DNA of 64,000 nt, from the NCBI RefSeq assembly GCF_037996825.1, contig NZ_JBBNAC010000001.1, positions 3,038,001 to 3,102,000 on the forward strand. Reading direction: 5' to 3'. The first letter of the stretch is position 1; the number at the start of each line of letters is the position of its first letter. The notes below the pieces were generated by a model. It saw nothing but the letters and a program-made list of their open reading frames with translations. It was not told where the DNA came from and did not search any database. The DNA comes from Bdellovibrio sp. BCCA. GTDB lineage: Bacteria; Bdellovibrionota; Bdellovibrionia; Bdellovibrionales; Bdellovibrionaceae. The position numbers and the translations under genes are program-made. Of this stretch, positions 8,166-17,078 are shown piece after piece.

Positions 8166-10205
8166 ATGAATACGACAAATCCTCTCTTAAAACCCTTCAC
8201 AAACAAAGACCAGGCGACACCCTTTGATTTGATCAAAGTGGAGCATTACGTTCCTGCTCTTGATGAAGCCATTAAGCTTGCCAAAGAAAACGTGGCAAAA
8301 ATCAAAAGCAATACGGCAGCCCCTGATTTTGAAAACACGATCGCGGCTTTAGAAGCGGCTTCCGAGCTTCCAGAAAGAATCGCCGGTATCTACGGCAATC
8401 TGGAAGTGGCCAATGCGGATGAGTCTTTGCAAGCTTTGGCGAAAGAAATTTATCCAAAGCTCACGGCTTTTGCTTCTGACGTTTCTTTGGATGATGAGAT
8501 CTTTAAACGCGTGAAAGCTGTTTACGATAAGCGTACTTCTTTGAACTTAAACAAAGAGCAAACTCGCTTGCTTGAAAAAACTTATTTATCTTTCACTCGC
8601 AACGGTGCGCTTTTGAATGAAAAAGACAAAGAGACTCTTCGTCACATCGACCAAGAGCTTTCTGTTCTTGGACCGAAGTTCTCTGAAAATGTTTTGAAAG
8701 CGACAAATGCTTTTGAAATGTTCTTGGATAAAAAAGAAGACGTCGAAGGTCTTCCAGAAAGCATCCTTGAAGGAGCGGCGGCGATGGCCGAAGCCAAAGG
8801 CCAAAAAGGCAAATGGCTCTTCACTCTTTCCATCCCAAGCTACCTGCCCTTCATGACTTATGCGAAAAGCCGTCCACTTCGCGAAAAAATGTGGAGAGCT
8901 TACGCTTCCCGTGCTTACAAAGGCGACTTTGACAACCAAGACACGGTTTTAAAGATCGTACAGCTTCGCGACAAACGCGCTAAACTTTTGGGTTTCAAAA
9001 CTCATGCTGATTTTGTTTTGGCAGAGCGTATGGCGAAAAATCCTGAAACAGTGACAGAGTTTTTGACAAAACTTTTGAAGGCTTCCAAAGACGCGGGAAA
9101 AAGAGATTTGGCAGAAGTCACTGAATTCGCAAAAAAATTAGATGGCGTGACTGATATCAAGCCTTGGGACTTCGGTTACTACTCTGAAAAACTCAAAGAA
9201 GAAAAATATTCTTTCAATGAAGAAGATCTTCGTCCGTACTTCCAACTTGAAAAAGTTGTGGATGGTGTTTTTGCTCACGCGAAAAAACTTTACGGTTTGA
9301 CGTTCAAAGAAAACAAAGAGATCCCGGTCTACCATCCAGAAGTAAAAGCGTATGAAATTTACGAAGAAGCTTCTGGCAAATACATGGGTCTTTTCTACAC
9401 AGACTTCTTCCCTCGCGAGACGAAAAAAGGCGGCGCATGGATGACTCAATTCCGTGGCCAGGGCCTGATCAACGGCGATATGAAGCGTCCCCACGTGAGC
9501 ATCGTATGTAACTTTACGAAGCCGACTCCAACGAAGCCTTCGCTTTTGACTTACGACGAAGTTCGCACTTTGTTCCATGAATTCGGCCACGCTTTGCACG
9601 GCATGCTTTCTGAGTGCACGTATCCGTCTTTGAGCGGTACGAATGTTTATTGGGATTTCGTAGAGCTTCCATCACAAATCATGGAAAACTGGGTGGGAGA
9701 AAAAGAAGGTTTGGATCTTTTTGCCCGTCACTATGAAACAAACGAAGCAATGCCTGCGGATTTGATTGCGAAGCTTAAAGCTTCACAAAAATTCCAAGCG
9801 GGTTACATGTCTTGCCGTCAGCTTCAATTCGGTATGATGGATATGGCATGGCACTCCACAGATCCTTCGACAATCAAAGACGTGGATGCGTTTGAGGAAA
9901 AGGCCACGGCCGAAACTCGTCTCTTCCCTAAGGTGGAAGGCGCAAATAACTCTTGCAGCTTCAGCCACATCTTTGCAGGTGGTTACTCTGCAGGTTATTA
10001 CTCTTACAAATGGGCGGAAGTTTTGGATGCTGATGCCTTTGAATACTTCAAAGAAAAAGGTCTCTTCAATCACGAAGTGGCTCAGAAGTTCAAAGACAAT
10101 ATCCTGAGCCGCGGCGGAACTGAGCACCCGATGGATCTTTACAAAAAGTTCCGTGGTCGTGAGCCAGATCCAAATGCACTTTTGAGACGTGACGGACTTA
10201 TTTAA
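8166..10205 (+). CDS. M3-family oligopeptidase / peptidyl-dipeptidase (Dcp/PrlC-like)
   Basis: The protein has 679 residues, the usual length for M3A peptidases. The zinc site HEFGHALHGM is at about residue 475 and the third ligand region WDFVELPSQIMENW follows about 25 residues later. The C-terminus FRGREPDPNALLRRDG resembles Dcp. Such thimet-type enzymes cleave short peptides, mostly in the cytoplasm. There is no signal peptide. In a predator they could finish the breakdown of imported prey peptides. GGAGG precedes the ATG. The gene overlaps nadK by one base (TAATG). Dcp versus oligopeptidase A is not resolved. Confidence 0.92.
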   Translation: MNTTNPLLKPFTNKDQATPFDLIKVEHYVPALDEAIKLAKENVAKIKSNTAAPDFENTIAALEAASELPERIAGIYGNLEVANADESLQALAKEIYPKLTAFASDVSLDDEIFKRVKAVYDKRTSLNLNKEQTRLLEKTYLSFTRNGALLNEKDKETLRHIDQELSVLGPKFSENVLKATNAFEMFLDKKEDVEGLPESILEGAAAMAEAKGQKGKWLFTLSIPSYLPFMTYAKSRPLREKMWRAYASRAYKGDFDNQDTVLKIVQLRDKRAKLLGFKTHADFVLAERMAKNPETVTEFLTKLLKASKDAGKRDLAEVTEFAKKLDGVTDIKPWDFGYYSEKLKEEKYSFNEEDLRPYFQLEKVVDGVFAHAKKLYGLTFKENKEIPVYHPEVKAYEIYEEASGKYMGLFYTDFFPRETKKGGAWMTQFRGQGLINGDMKRPHVSIVCNFTKPTPTKPSLLTYDEVRTLFHEFGHALHGMLSECTYPSLSGTNVYWDFVELPSQIMENWVGEKEGLDLFARHYETNEAMPADLIAKLKASQKFQAGYMSCRQLQFGMMDMAWHSTDPSTIKDVDAFEEKATAETRLFPKVEGANNSCSFSHIFAGGYSAGYYSYKWAEVLDADAFEYFKEKGLFNHEVAQKFKDNILSRGGTEHPMDLYKKFRGREPDPNALLRRDGLI

Positions 10206-11098
10206 TGGGCAAAATGGCAAAAGATAAACTAGTTCTCGAAGAAGGCAGCAGCATTGCTTTAGTTTATCGCTTAGAAACAGCTCAGGCTGTGACGATGGCT
10301 AAGAAAGTTGCTGACTACTTGAAGGATCACGGTTTTGCAGTCTATACGGCTCCAGAACAAAAAGTGATCCCTGGTACGAAGGCCGCTAAAACGAAAAAGC
10401 AAATGGACGAGATCAAACTTGTGATCGTCCTTGGCGGTGATGGAACTTACTTGCGCGGCGTTCGTTTGCTTGAGGGCCGCAGTGTTCCTTTGCTCGGTTT
10501 TAATATGGGCTTCTTGGGATTCTTGACAGCCCATAATGCCGAATCTGTTTTTGATATTCTTGAAAAAACTTTGGCCGGAAAAATGGTTCTTCGTCCGCGC
10601 TCCATGCTTTTCGCAAAAATTTTGCGTAAAGGAAAAGTCCGGGGCGAGTATCACGCTCTGAATGACTTTGTGATCGAAAGAGGCTCAATGAGCCAATTGA
10701 TCAACACAGCGATTTATTCAGAAAAGTTTTTAGTGAGTGAAGTTAAAGCCGACGGTTTTATCGTGGCAAGTCCTTCGGGATCAACAGCGTACAACCTGGC
10801 TGCGGGGGGACCGATTCTTCACCCTGAGTCTCCGGTGTTTGTCGTAACACCTGTGGCGCCGCACAGTTTGACGTCTCGTCCTTTGATCTTCCCTGATGAC
10901 CGCGAACTTTCGTTTAAGCTTGATGGAAAAACGCAAAAAGCGCATTTCATCATGGATGGACAAAAGGTTACAGAACTTACAGCAGATGACGAAGTGATTT
11001 TGACGCGTTCTTGCTACGATCATTGGATGGTGCGCGAGGCAAATCACAATTACTTCCATCTTCTTCGTGAGAAACTTAAATTTGGGGATCGAAATTAA
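10205..11098 (+). CDS. nadK: NAD kinase
   Basis: The 297-residue protein carries the NAD kinase motifs GGDGTYLRG (residues about 79-87), NMGFLGFL, NDFVIERG, and DGFIVASPSGSTAYNLAAGGPI. The enzyme phosphorylates NAD to NADP in the cytoplasm. The ATG overlaps the stop of the oligopeptidase gene, so it is translationally coupled. No separate Shine-Dalgarno is visible, and a second in-frame ATG three codons later is an alternative start. recN follows 49 bases downstream, an association seen in many bacteria. Confidence 0.96.
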   Translation: MGKMAKDKLVLEEGSSIALVYRLETAQAVTMAKKVADYLKDHGFAVYTAPEQKVIPGTKAAKTKKQMDEIKLVIVLGGDGTYLRGVRLLEGRSVPLLGFNMGFLGFLTAHNAESVFDILEKTLAGKMVLRPRSMLFAKILRKGKVRGEYHALNDFVIERGSMSQLINTAIYSEKFLVSEVKADGFIVASPSGSTAYNLAAGGPILHPESPVFVVTPVAPHSLTSRPLIFPDDRELSFKLDGKTQKAHFIMDGQKVTELTADDEVILTRSCYDHWMVREANHNYFHLLREKLKFGDRN

Positions 11099-11147
11099 TT
11101 TTGCGCTGCATTTCAAAAAGGTACGGCGTACCTTCTGAGGGGTTACT

Positions 11148-12845
11148 ATGTTGCTTGAGCTTAAGGTTTCGAATTTTGCGATTATCGAAAACTTGCACAT
11201 CACTTTCAAAGATGGTTTGAACATCTTGAGTGGTGAAACTGGTGCGGGAAAATCCGTTTTACTAAAAAGCTTGTCACTTTTAATGGGCGGTAAAGGTTCT
11301 AGCGATACGATTCGTACAGGCGCTTCTCAAGCGACGATTGAAGGTTCGTTTGATATCAGCCGCCGTCCTGACATTATGGAAAATCTTAAGGACATGGGCA
11401 TTGAAGTGGATGAAGACACTTTGATCGTTCGTCGCGTTTTAAGTGCTGGAGACAAATCGAAAGTTTATCTTAACGGCAGCTTAAGCACCTTGAATAGCTT
11501 ACGCGACATCGTGGCTCCTTTAGTAGAGTTAGCCGGTCACTCTGCACCGCTCATTGAAATGACGGGACAGCATGAAAACCGCAACTTGATGTCTAAAGCT
11601 TATCACTTGGATCTTTTGGATCAGTATTCAGGAACTTGGGATAAGCGTTTGTTGTTCACGGAAAAATACACGCGCTATTACGGTATCTTTGAAGAAATCA
11701 AAAAACTTGAAAGCGATGCCAAACAAAAAGCGCAGCGTTTGGATTTCTTGATTTATCAACGTGACGAGATTGCGAACTTGGATCTTTCTCCGGGGGAAGA
11801 CCAAGAACTTGAAGTTGAAGTGAAGAAACTTAAAAACTCTTCGCGCATTGGTTCTTTCGTGGACCAAGCCGAGGCCGCTCTTTACACAGATGACGATTCC
11901 GCGATCAGCCGTTTGAACGCTGTTCTTAAAAAAGGTCTTGAGCTTTCCGGTGTTGATCCGCAAATCGCAGCAAAACTTGATAACTTAGAACAAGCCAAAG
12001 CTTTGATTGATGAAAGTGTTTACGAACTTCGTCAGTACGCTTCGAAAATTGATTCAGATCCGCAACGTCTTGAAGAAGCCGAAGGACGCCTAAGCGATCT
12101 TCGTAAGCTGCAAAAGAAATACGGCACAAGCGTTGATGATATTTTGAAGGCTTTGATGGAGATGGAAATTGAAATCTCCAATTTGCAAAATTCAGAAACG
12201 AAGATCGAATCTTTGAAAAAAGAAGCAGCGGTTATCTTAAAAGAACTTGAAGCTTTGGGTGCAGATCTTCACAAACGCCGCATGAAAGGCGCTGACCTTC
12301 TAGCAGACAGCGTGAATGCAGAGCTTGCTGAACTGAACATGAAAGGTGTTACTTTCCACGTGAACGTTGAGAAAATGACAGAGCTTTCTTCAACAGGCAT
12401 TAGTGACGTTGAGTTCTTAAGCCAGACTTCTGCTAAAGACGTAAAACGTCCTTTGGCTAAGTTTGCTTCCGGTGGAGAGTTAAGCCGTATCTTGTTGTCA
12501 TTAAAACGTGTTGTCGGTTCTACAAATCAACCTCGCACGTATCTTTTTGACGAAGTCGATACAGGAGTTTCTGGTGAAACGGCTGAAAAAGTCGGAAGAA
12601 AATTAAAGACCATTGCTAAAGGACAACAAGTGGTTTGCGTCACGCATCTCCCACAAGTCGCGGCTTTTGGTGACATTCACTTCTTTATTCAGAAATCTCC
12701 GCAAAAAGATTCTGTGTCGATGCTTGTGTCAGAACTCAAAACCAAAGATCGCGTGCAAGAGATTGCGCGTTTAATCAGCGGTGAGAAGATTTCTAAAACA
12801 TCAGTTGCTCACGCAGAACAACTTTTGGCAGACGCCAAGGCGTAA
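11148..12845 (+). CDS. recN: DNA repair protein RecN
   Basis: The protein has 565 residues. It has an SMC-like ATPase head with Walker A GETGAGKSVLLKSL at residue ~29, a central coiled-coil (about 150-370), then the signature FASGGELSRILLSLK and Walker B YLFDEVDTGVSGETA, and the motif VCVTHLPQVAAF. RecN acts in double-strand break repair by recombination. GAGGGG lies upstream of the ATG. A small palindrome (AAGGTAC-N3-GTACCTT, 11118-11134) lies just before the ribosome-binding site. Confidence 0.96.
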   Translation: MLLELKVSNFAIIENLHITFKDGLNILSGETGAGKSVLLKSLSLLMGGKGSSDTIRTGASQATIEGSFDISRRPDIMENLKDMGIEVDEDTLIVRRVLSAGDKSKVYLNGSLSTLNSLRDIVAPLVELAGHSAPLIEMTGQHENRNLMSKAYHLDLLDQYSGTWDKRLLFTEKYTRYYGIFEEIKKLESDAKQKAQRLDFLIYQRDEIANLDLSPGEDQELEVEVKKLKNSSRIGSFVDQAEAALYTDDDSAISRLNAVLKKGLELSGVDPQIAAKLDNLEQAKALIDESVYELRQYASKIDSDPQRLEEAEGRLSDLRKLQKKYGTSVDDILKALMEMEIEISNLQNSETKIESLKKEAAVILKELEALGADLHKRRMKGADLLADSVNAELAELNMKGVTFHVNVEKMTELSSTGISDVEFLSQTSAKDVKRPLAKFASGGELSRILLSLKRVVGSTNQPRTYLFDEVDTGVSGETAEKVGRKLKTIAKGQQVVCVTHLPQVAAFGDIHFFIQKSPQKDSVSMLVSELKTKDRVQEIARLISGEKISKTSVAHAEQLLADAKA

Positions 12846-12873
12846 TCTTAAATTAATAAGTTGTAAGTACATG

Positions 12874-12916
12874 ACCTCCTTGCTTCAGTCCTACCATGGG
12901 AAGATCACAAGGAGGT
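12874..12916 (+). promoter_or_regulatory. Stem-loop that would sequester the ribosome-binding site of the NmrA-like gene
   Basis: ACCTCCTTG (12874-12882) is perfectly complementary to CAAGGAGGT (12908-12916), and the latter contains the Shine-Dalgarno AAGGAGG of the gene starting at 12923. CTTC (12883-12886) and GAAG (12900-12903) can extend the pairing. At DNA level the same palindrome could be an operator. Confidence 0.55.
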
Positions 12917-12922
12917 TTTTTT

Positions 12923-13861
12923 ATGATTCTCGTTATGGGGGCTACTGGCCATGTTGGCTCTAAAATCGTCAGTCACCTTTTAGCCAACGGACAAAAAGTT
13001 CGAGTCAACGCCAGACACTTTCCCAACAAAGAAGCCTTCCGAGGAGCCGAGTTTGTTGAGGGTGACGCCAACAGCGTGGCTGTTTTATCAGATGCCATGC
13101 GAGGCTGTTCCGCGGTTTTTACAATGATTCCACCCAATGTCAGCGCTCCCGAAGCGCGCTACTTCCAAAACAAATTCGGCGAAGTTATTGCCGAGGCCAT
13201 TGAGGAAGCTGGAGTTAAGAAAATCGTGAACCTCAGCAGCGTGGGCGCTGACCTTGAAAGCGGCACCGGACCCGTCTTAGGACTTCACGATCAAGAACAA
13301 CGCTTGGATGAAGTTACAAAGGCCGATATCGTGCATTTACGTCCCGCGTACTTTATGGAAAATCTTCTTACCGGAATCCCCACGATTCTTTCTACGAATC
13401 GTTTTTACGGCACCATTCCCGGAGACATTCCTCTTCCTATGGTGGCAACAAGAGACATTGCTGCGCGGGCGGCGTTCTTATTGATGAACCCGGATTTTAA
13501 AACTCGCAATATTGAGTACCTTTTAGGGGAGCGCGATTTGACGTTTGATGAAGTTATTCGCGTTCTGGGACAGACCATCAGAAAACCTGAATTGGAATAC
13601 GTCGAAGTTCCTCCGGCCGAAATGAGAAATTATTTTATCGGTGCGGGACTTTCGGAAGATTGGGCGGATGCTTATAATGAAATGTCCGAAGCCTTTACAA
13701 ATGGAACCATCGCGGGAACTTTACAAAGAGATAAAATCAACACCACGGCAACTTCGATTGAAGAGTTCGCAAGAACAACGTTCTTGGAAGAATTCAATAA
13801 AGCCACCTCCCAACAAGATAAAACAGCCCGTCCCTCTTCATCGCGCGAAGCCCGTCCTTAA
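12923..13861 (+). CDS. NmrA-like NAD(P)-binding reductase
   Basis: The protein has 312 residues. The Rossmann start is MILVMGATGHVGSKIVSHLL, followed by NLSSVGAD and the LRPAYFMENLL stretch typical of the NmrA/azoreductase-like atypical short-chain dehydrogenases. These bind NAD(P)H and act either as redox sensors or quinone/azo reductases. AAGGAGG precedes the ATG at 12923, and the nine-codon upstream extension is discarded. Expression may be controlled by the hairpin covering that ribosome-binding site. A strong hairpin ends the unit. Confidence 0.85.
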   Translation: MILVMGATGHVGSKIVSHLLANGQKVRVNARHFPNKEAFRGAEFVEGDANSVAVLSDAMRGCSAVFTMIPPNVSAPEARYFQNKFGEVIAEAIEEAGVKKIVNLSSVGADLESGTGPVLGLHDQEQRLDEVTKADIVHLRPAYFMENLLTGIPTILSTNRFYGTIPGDIPLPMVATRDIAARAAFLLMNPDFKTRNIEYLLGERDLTFDEVIRVLGQTIRKPELEYVEVPPAEMRNYFIGAGLSEDWADAYNEMSEAFTNGTIAGTLQRDKINTTATSIEEFARTTFLEEFNKATSQQDKTARPSSSREARP

Positions 13862-13873
13862 CTCGACCTAAGT

Positions 13874-13911
13874 CGCGGTCCCTCTTTAGTGTCAGGGACC
13901 GCGATTCGTGT
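13874..13911 (+). terminator. Hairpin terminator after the NmrA-like gene
   Basis: A perfect 10-bp GC-rich stem pairs CGCGGTCCCT (13874-13883) with AGGGACCGCG (13894-13903). It is followed by a weak T-bearing tail (ATTCGTGTT). It lies between two genes in the same direction and 21 bases before the next ATG. Confidence 0.6.
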
Positions 13912-13924
13912 TAGCCTTTCTCCC

Positions 13925-16012
13925 ATGAAAAGATTTATTTATGCTTTTTTATTTTTGGGAGTTTCTTGCATGCATAAGTTTCCACACGAGTATCCAAAGC
14001 CGCAAAAGAAAACAGTCACACTTAACAAACACGAAGACCTGCGCAAAGACGATTACTTCTGGTTGCGCGAAAGAGAAAATCCTCAAGTTATTGATTATCT
14101 AAACAAAGAAAATGCTTACACGGCCGAAGTGATGAAACCGGTTCAGTCTTTAGAAGAAAAACTTTTCCAAGAACTCAAATCTCGCGTAAAGGAAGATGAA
14201 TCCTCGGCTCCCGTTAAAGACGGTGATTATTACTATCAAGGTCGCTATGAAATCGGACAACAATATCCCCTCTTCACCCGTCGAAAAGGTTCTTTGCAAG
14301 GAACCGAAGAGATTCTGATCAATGTTCCTGAACTTGCGAAAGGTCACAGCTTTTACCAGTCCACGGGTCCTGTGGTAAGTCCAAATCAACAGCTGATGGC
14401 TTTCTCTGTCGATACGGTCGGTCGCCGTTTCTTTACGATATATTTTAAAGATTTAAAAACCGGCAAGATGCTTCCGAATAAAATTGAAAATGTTCGTCCG
14501 AATGTTGTGTGGGCCAATGACAGTGAAACTATTTTTTATTCTGAACAGCATCCAGAAACTTTGCGCTCAGAAAAGATTTATCGTTACAGCTTAAAAACGC
14601 ACAAGAAAGATCTGGTCTATTATGAAAAGGACGACACGTTCTCCACTTATGTTTATAAATCTCTTTCAGAAAAATACATCTATATCGGTACGCAAAGCAC
14701 ACTGACGACCGAAGTGATGTATCTGGATGCCAACAAACCTTATGATACATTTAAGGTGTTTGCTCCCCGAGAAAGAGAACACGAGTATTCTGTGACGGAC
14801 GGTGGCGACAAGTTCTATATCATTTCCAATAAAAATGCGAAGAACTACAAGTTGATGACAGCAGAAATCGGTCACACCCAAGTTAAGGACTGGAAAGAGC
14901 TGATTTCTCACCGCCCAGACACTTATTTGCAAGATGTCACAGTCTTTAAGAACTATCTCGTTCTTGAAGAAAGGAAAAACGGACTGACACAAATTCAGAT
15001 CACAGATCGCCAAGGACAACATTCTTATTATATTCCGTTTGCTGATGAAAGTTATTTAGCTTCCATTGGCGACAACCGTGAGTACGATACAGAGTGGGTG
15101 CGCTTTGATTATGAATCTATGCGCCGACCACCTTCGGTTTACGATATCAATATGAAGACACATCAGCAGGAGCTTAAGAAAACCCACGAAGTTCCGAACT
15201 ATGACGCCAACTTGTATCGCACTGAAAGAGTTTTCTTTACCGTTCGCGATGGCACGCAAGTTCCGGTGTCTTTAATTATGAAGAAAGATAAAAAGCTCGA
15301 TGGAACGGCACCGATGTTGATTTATGGTTACGGTTCCTACGGTGCAAATATGGACCCTTGGTTTAGCAGTGACGTCTTCAGTTTGGTGGATCGTGGATTT
15401 ATTTATGCAAAAGCGCACATTCGCGGGGGCTCGGAAATGGGTCGCGACTGGTATGACAACGGTCGCACTTTGAAAAAGAAAAATACGTTCTATGATTTCA
15501 TCGACTGCACAGATGCTCTGGTGAAAGCGAAATACGCCGATCCCAAACGCGTTTACGCTATGGGTGGAAGTGCTGGCGGTCTTTTGATGGGTGCGATCAT
15601 GAATATGCGTCCTGATCTTTACCACGGCATTGTGGCGCAAGTTCCGTTTGTTGATGTTATCACAACGATGCTTGATGAAAGTATTCCTCTCACGACTTCC
15701 GAATATGACGAATGGGGAAATCCGAACGACAAAACAGCTTATGACTATATCAAGTCTTACTCCCCTTACGACAACGTGAAGCCGCAAGCTTATCCGAATA
15801 CTTTAGTGACGACAGGCTTGCATGATTCTCAAGTTCAATACTGGGAACCGGCGAAATGGGTTTCTAAGCTGCGTGAGAACAACAAAGGTGACTCTGTGAT
15901 TTTATTAAAAACAGATATGGAATCAGGTCACGGCGGAGCTTCGGGAAGATTTGATCAGCTTAAAGATACAGCCACGGAATATGCGTTTATTTTGATGGTT
16001 AATGGCCAGTAG
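13925..16012 (+). CDS. Prolyl oligopeptidase-family serine peptidase, lipoprotein
   Basis: The protein has 695 residues. The N-terminus MKRFIYAFLFLGVSC looks like a lipoprotein signal (Cys at residue 15). The next 400 residues form the S9A beta-propeller (HEDLRKDDYFWLRERENPQV). The C-terminal alpha/beta hydrolase has the nucleophile motif GGSAGGLLMG, the region HDSQVQYWEP and the terminal His in SGHGGASGRF. It resembles oligopeptidase B / prolyl endopeptidase, but it is exported and probably membrane-anchored, while E. coli PtrB is cytosolic. No Shine-Dalgarno is visible. The in-frame extension upstream runs into the terminator hairpin and is rejected. A role in digesting prey peptides is inferred. 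Confidence 0.9.
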   Translation: MKRFIYAFLFLGVSCMHKFPHEYPKPQKKTVTLNKHEDLRKDDYFWLRERENPQVIDYLNKENAYTAEVMKPVQSLEEKLFQELKSRVKEDESSAPVKDGDYYYQGRYEIGQQYPLFTRRKGSLQGTEEILINVPELAKGHSFYQSTGPVVSPNQQLMAFSVDTVGRRFFTIYFKDLKTGKMLPNKIENVRPNVVWANDSETIFYSEQHPETLRSEKIYRYSLKTHKKDLVYYEKDDTFSTYVYKSLSEKYIYIGTQSTLTTEVMYLDANKPYDTFKVFAPREREHEYSVTDGGDKFYIISNKNAKNYKLMTAEIGHTQVKDWKELISHRPDTYLQDVTVFKNYLVLEERKNGLTQIQITDRQGQHSYYIPFADESYLASIGDNREYDTEWVRFDYESMRRPPSVYDINMKTHQQELKKTHEVPNYDANLYRTERVFFTVRDGTQVPVSLIMKKDKKLDGTAPMLIYGYGSYGANMDPWFSSDVFSLVDRGFIYAKAHIRGGSEMGRDWYDNGRTLKKKNTFYDFIDCTDALVKAKYADPKRVYAMGGSAGGLLMGAIMNMRPDLYHGIVAQVPFVDVITTMLDESIPLTTSEYDEWGNPNDKTAYDYIKSYSPYDNVKPQAYPNTLVTTGLHDSQVQYWEPAKWVSKLRENNKGDSVILLKTDMESGHGGASGRFDQLKDTATEYAFILMVNGQ

Positions 16013-16050
16013 AATAAAAAAGGGTCGCAAGTCTAAGAACCTGCGACCCT
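16011..16050 (-). terminator. Intrinsic terminator of the L,D-transpeptidase gene
   Basis: A 9-bp stem pairs AGGGTCGCA (16021-16029) with TGCGACCCT (16042-16050). In the minus direction it is followed by TTTTTATTC, so it serves the convergent minus-strand gene best. It may also slow the plus-strand transcript. Confidence 0.8.
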
Positions 16051-16074
16051 AAAACTAATTTCGTCTTTTTTCCG

Positions 16075-16875
16075 CTATTCTTTTACGTCTTCAACAATAA
16101 TCAAAGCGCTGAATGTATTAAACTTCACAGTTTCACCTGTGCGTGCGCTTGTCCAGAATTGTTGGTTCGCGTACTTCACTCGACCTTGTTCATCCAAAAC
16201 TGGAGTTCCATCGATATTCACCATTGGAACTGTTGCGCCTTCTGTCGCTTGAACACGTTCAAACATCGCAGCCGCTGTTTCCTTATCTTGACGGATGCAA
16301 CCGCCAGAAGCGCGGCTTCCCAAGTATTCTTTATACTTTGGATACACTTCGTGAAGAGCTAAGCCATTGTCGAGATCAAAGAAGATCGCAAATGGCATAT
16401 CAGAATCCCACGAGCTTGATTTGTGATCTTTAGAAAGATACTTCGGCGTGTAGAATCCCGTTGGTGTTTGTGACCAATAAGATTTTGGAGGTGCTCCCGT
16501 ACAAACTTTGTTTTTACGGCGCAGTTCTAAGTTCTCACGACCTGTAGAAACTTTCGTTTGATGAATCAAGAGACCGCTTTCATAAACGCGCATCGTTTGC
16601 GCCGTAGCTCCACGAGAAGCTTTGTTCACCACGATCACGTAGCGAAAGTCTTTCATCCAAGGTTTATCCGTGAAATCTTGTTCAGTGAAACGACCTGTGA
16701 AGTGTTCATCCAACTTCGCTGTAGTTTCTTTTTCAAATTGATAGACCTGTTGATATTCAGTCTCGTCATATTTGCAATCATTAAAGGCGTTTTTGACTTT
16801 ACCCCAAAAAGAGGCAGAGGCTGTTTGGCTCATCACCAAAGTCAACGCCAGGGCACCATACTTCACTACGTTCAT
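16075..16875 (-). CDS. L,D-transpeptidase (YkuD domain), exported
   Basis: The protein has 266 residues. The signal peptide is MNVVKYGALALTLVMSQTASA. The YkuD domain (about residues 75-215) contains the catalytic pair H in LALHEVYPKY and Cys in SRASGGCIRQ (consensus S-x-G-C-I-R). These enzymes form 3-3 peptidoglycan crosslinks or attach lipoproteins in the periplasm. In predators of this group they are known to remodel both self and prey wall. GGGAG lies five bases before the ATG at 16875. It has its own terminator. Confidence 0.92.
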   Translation of the reverse strand: MNVVKYGALALTLVMSQTASASFWGKVKNAFNDCKYDETEYQQVYQFEKETTAKLDEHFTGRFTEQDFTDKPWMKDFRYVIVVNKASRGATAQTMRVYESGLLIHQTKVSTGRENLELRRKNKVCTGAPPKSYWSQTPTGFYTPKYLSKDHKSSSWDSDMPFAIFFDLDNGLALHEVYPKYKEYLGSRASGGCIRQDKETAAAMFERVQATEGATVPMVNIDGTPVLDEQGRVKYANQQFWTSARTGETVKFNTFSALIIVEDVKE

Positions 16876-17078
16876 AAGAGCTCCCATATCGGTCATTAAT
16901 ATAAATAGACGAAATTCCTTGAGCAATTCTGTTGCCAAGTCCAAGCATGCTATTGGGAAAGCTAAGCGCTTTTTAGTTTAAAGAAATTCTTGAAAGAACC
17001 GGGAAGTGGCACTTCTGCTTAGAAGTTCGACAGAGACCAATCCTCCCCGGATGAGAGGAGGATTTGTGATTATTGCTG

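Noticed and set aside
11118-11134. Palindrome AAGGTAC-N3-GTACCTT before recN as a LexA/SOS box
   Set aside because: It does not match known SOS boxes. It is kept only as a possible repeat relative of the 8031 element.
15272-15787. 171-residue minus-strand frame inside the prolyl oligopeptidase gene
   Set aside because: Antisense shadow of a well-conserved catalytic domain.
17039-17064. Terminator of acnA
   Set aside because: An 8-bp stem (AATCCTCC/GGAGGATT) is present but there is no T-tract on the minus side, so it is not listed as a feature.
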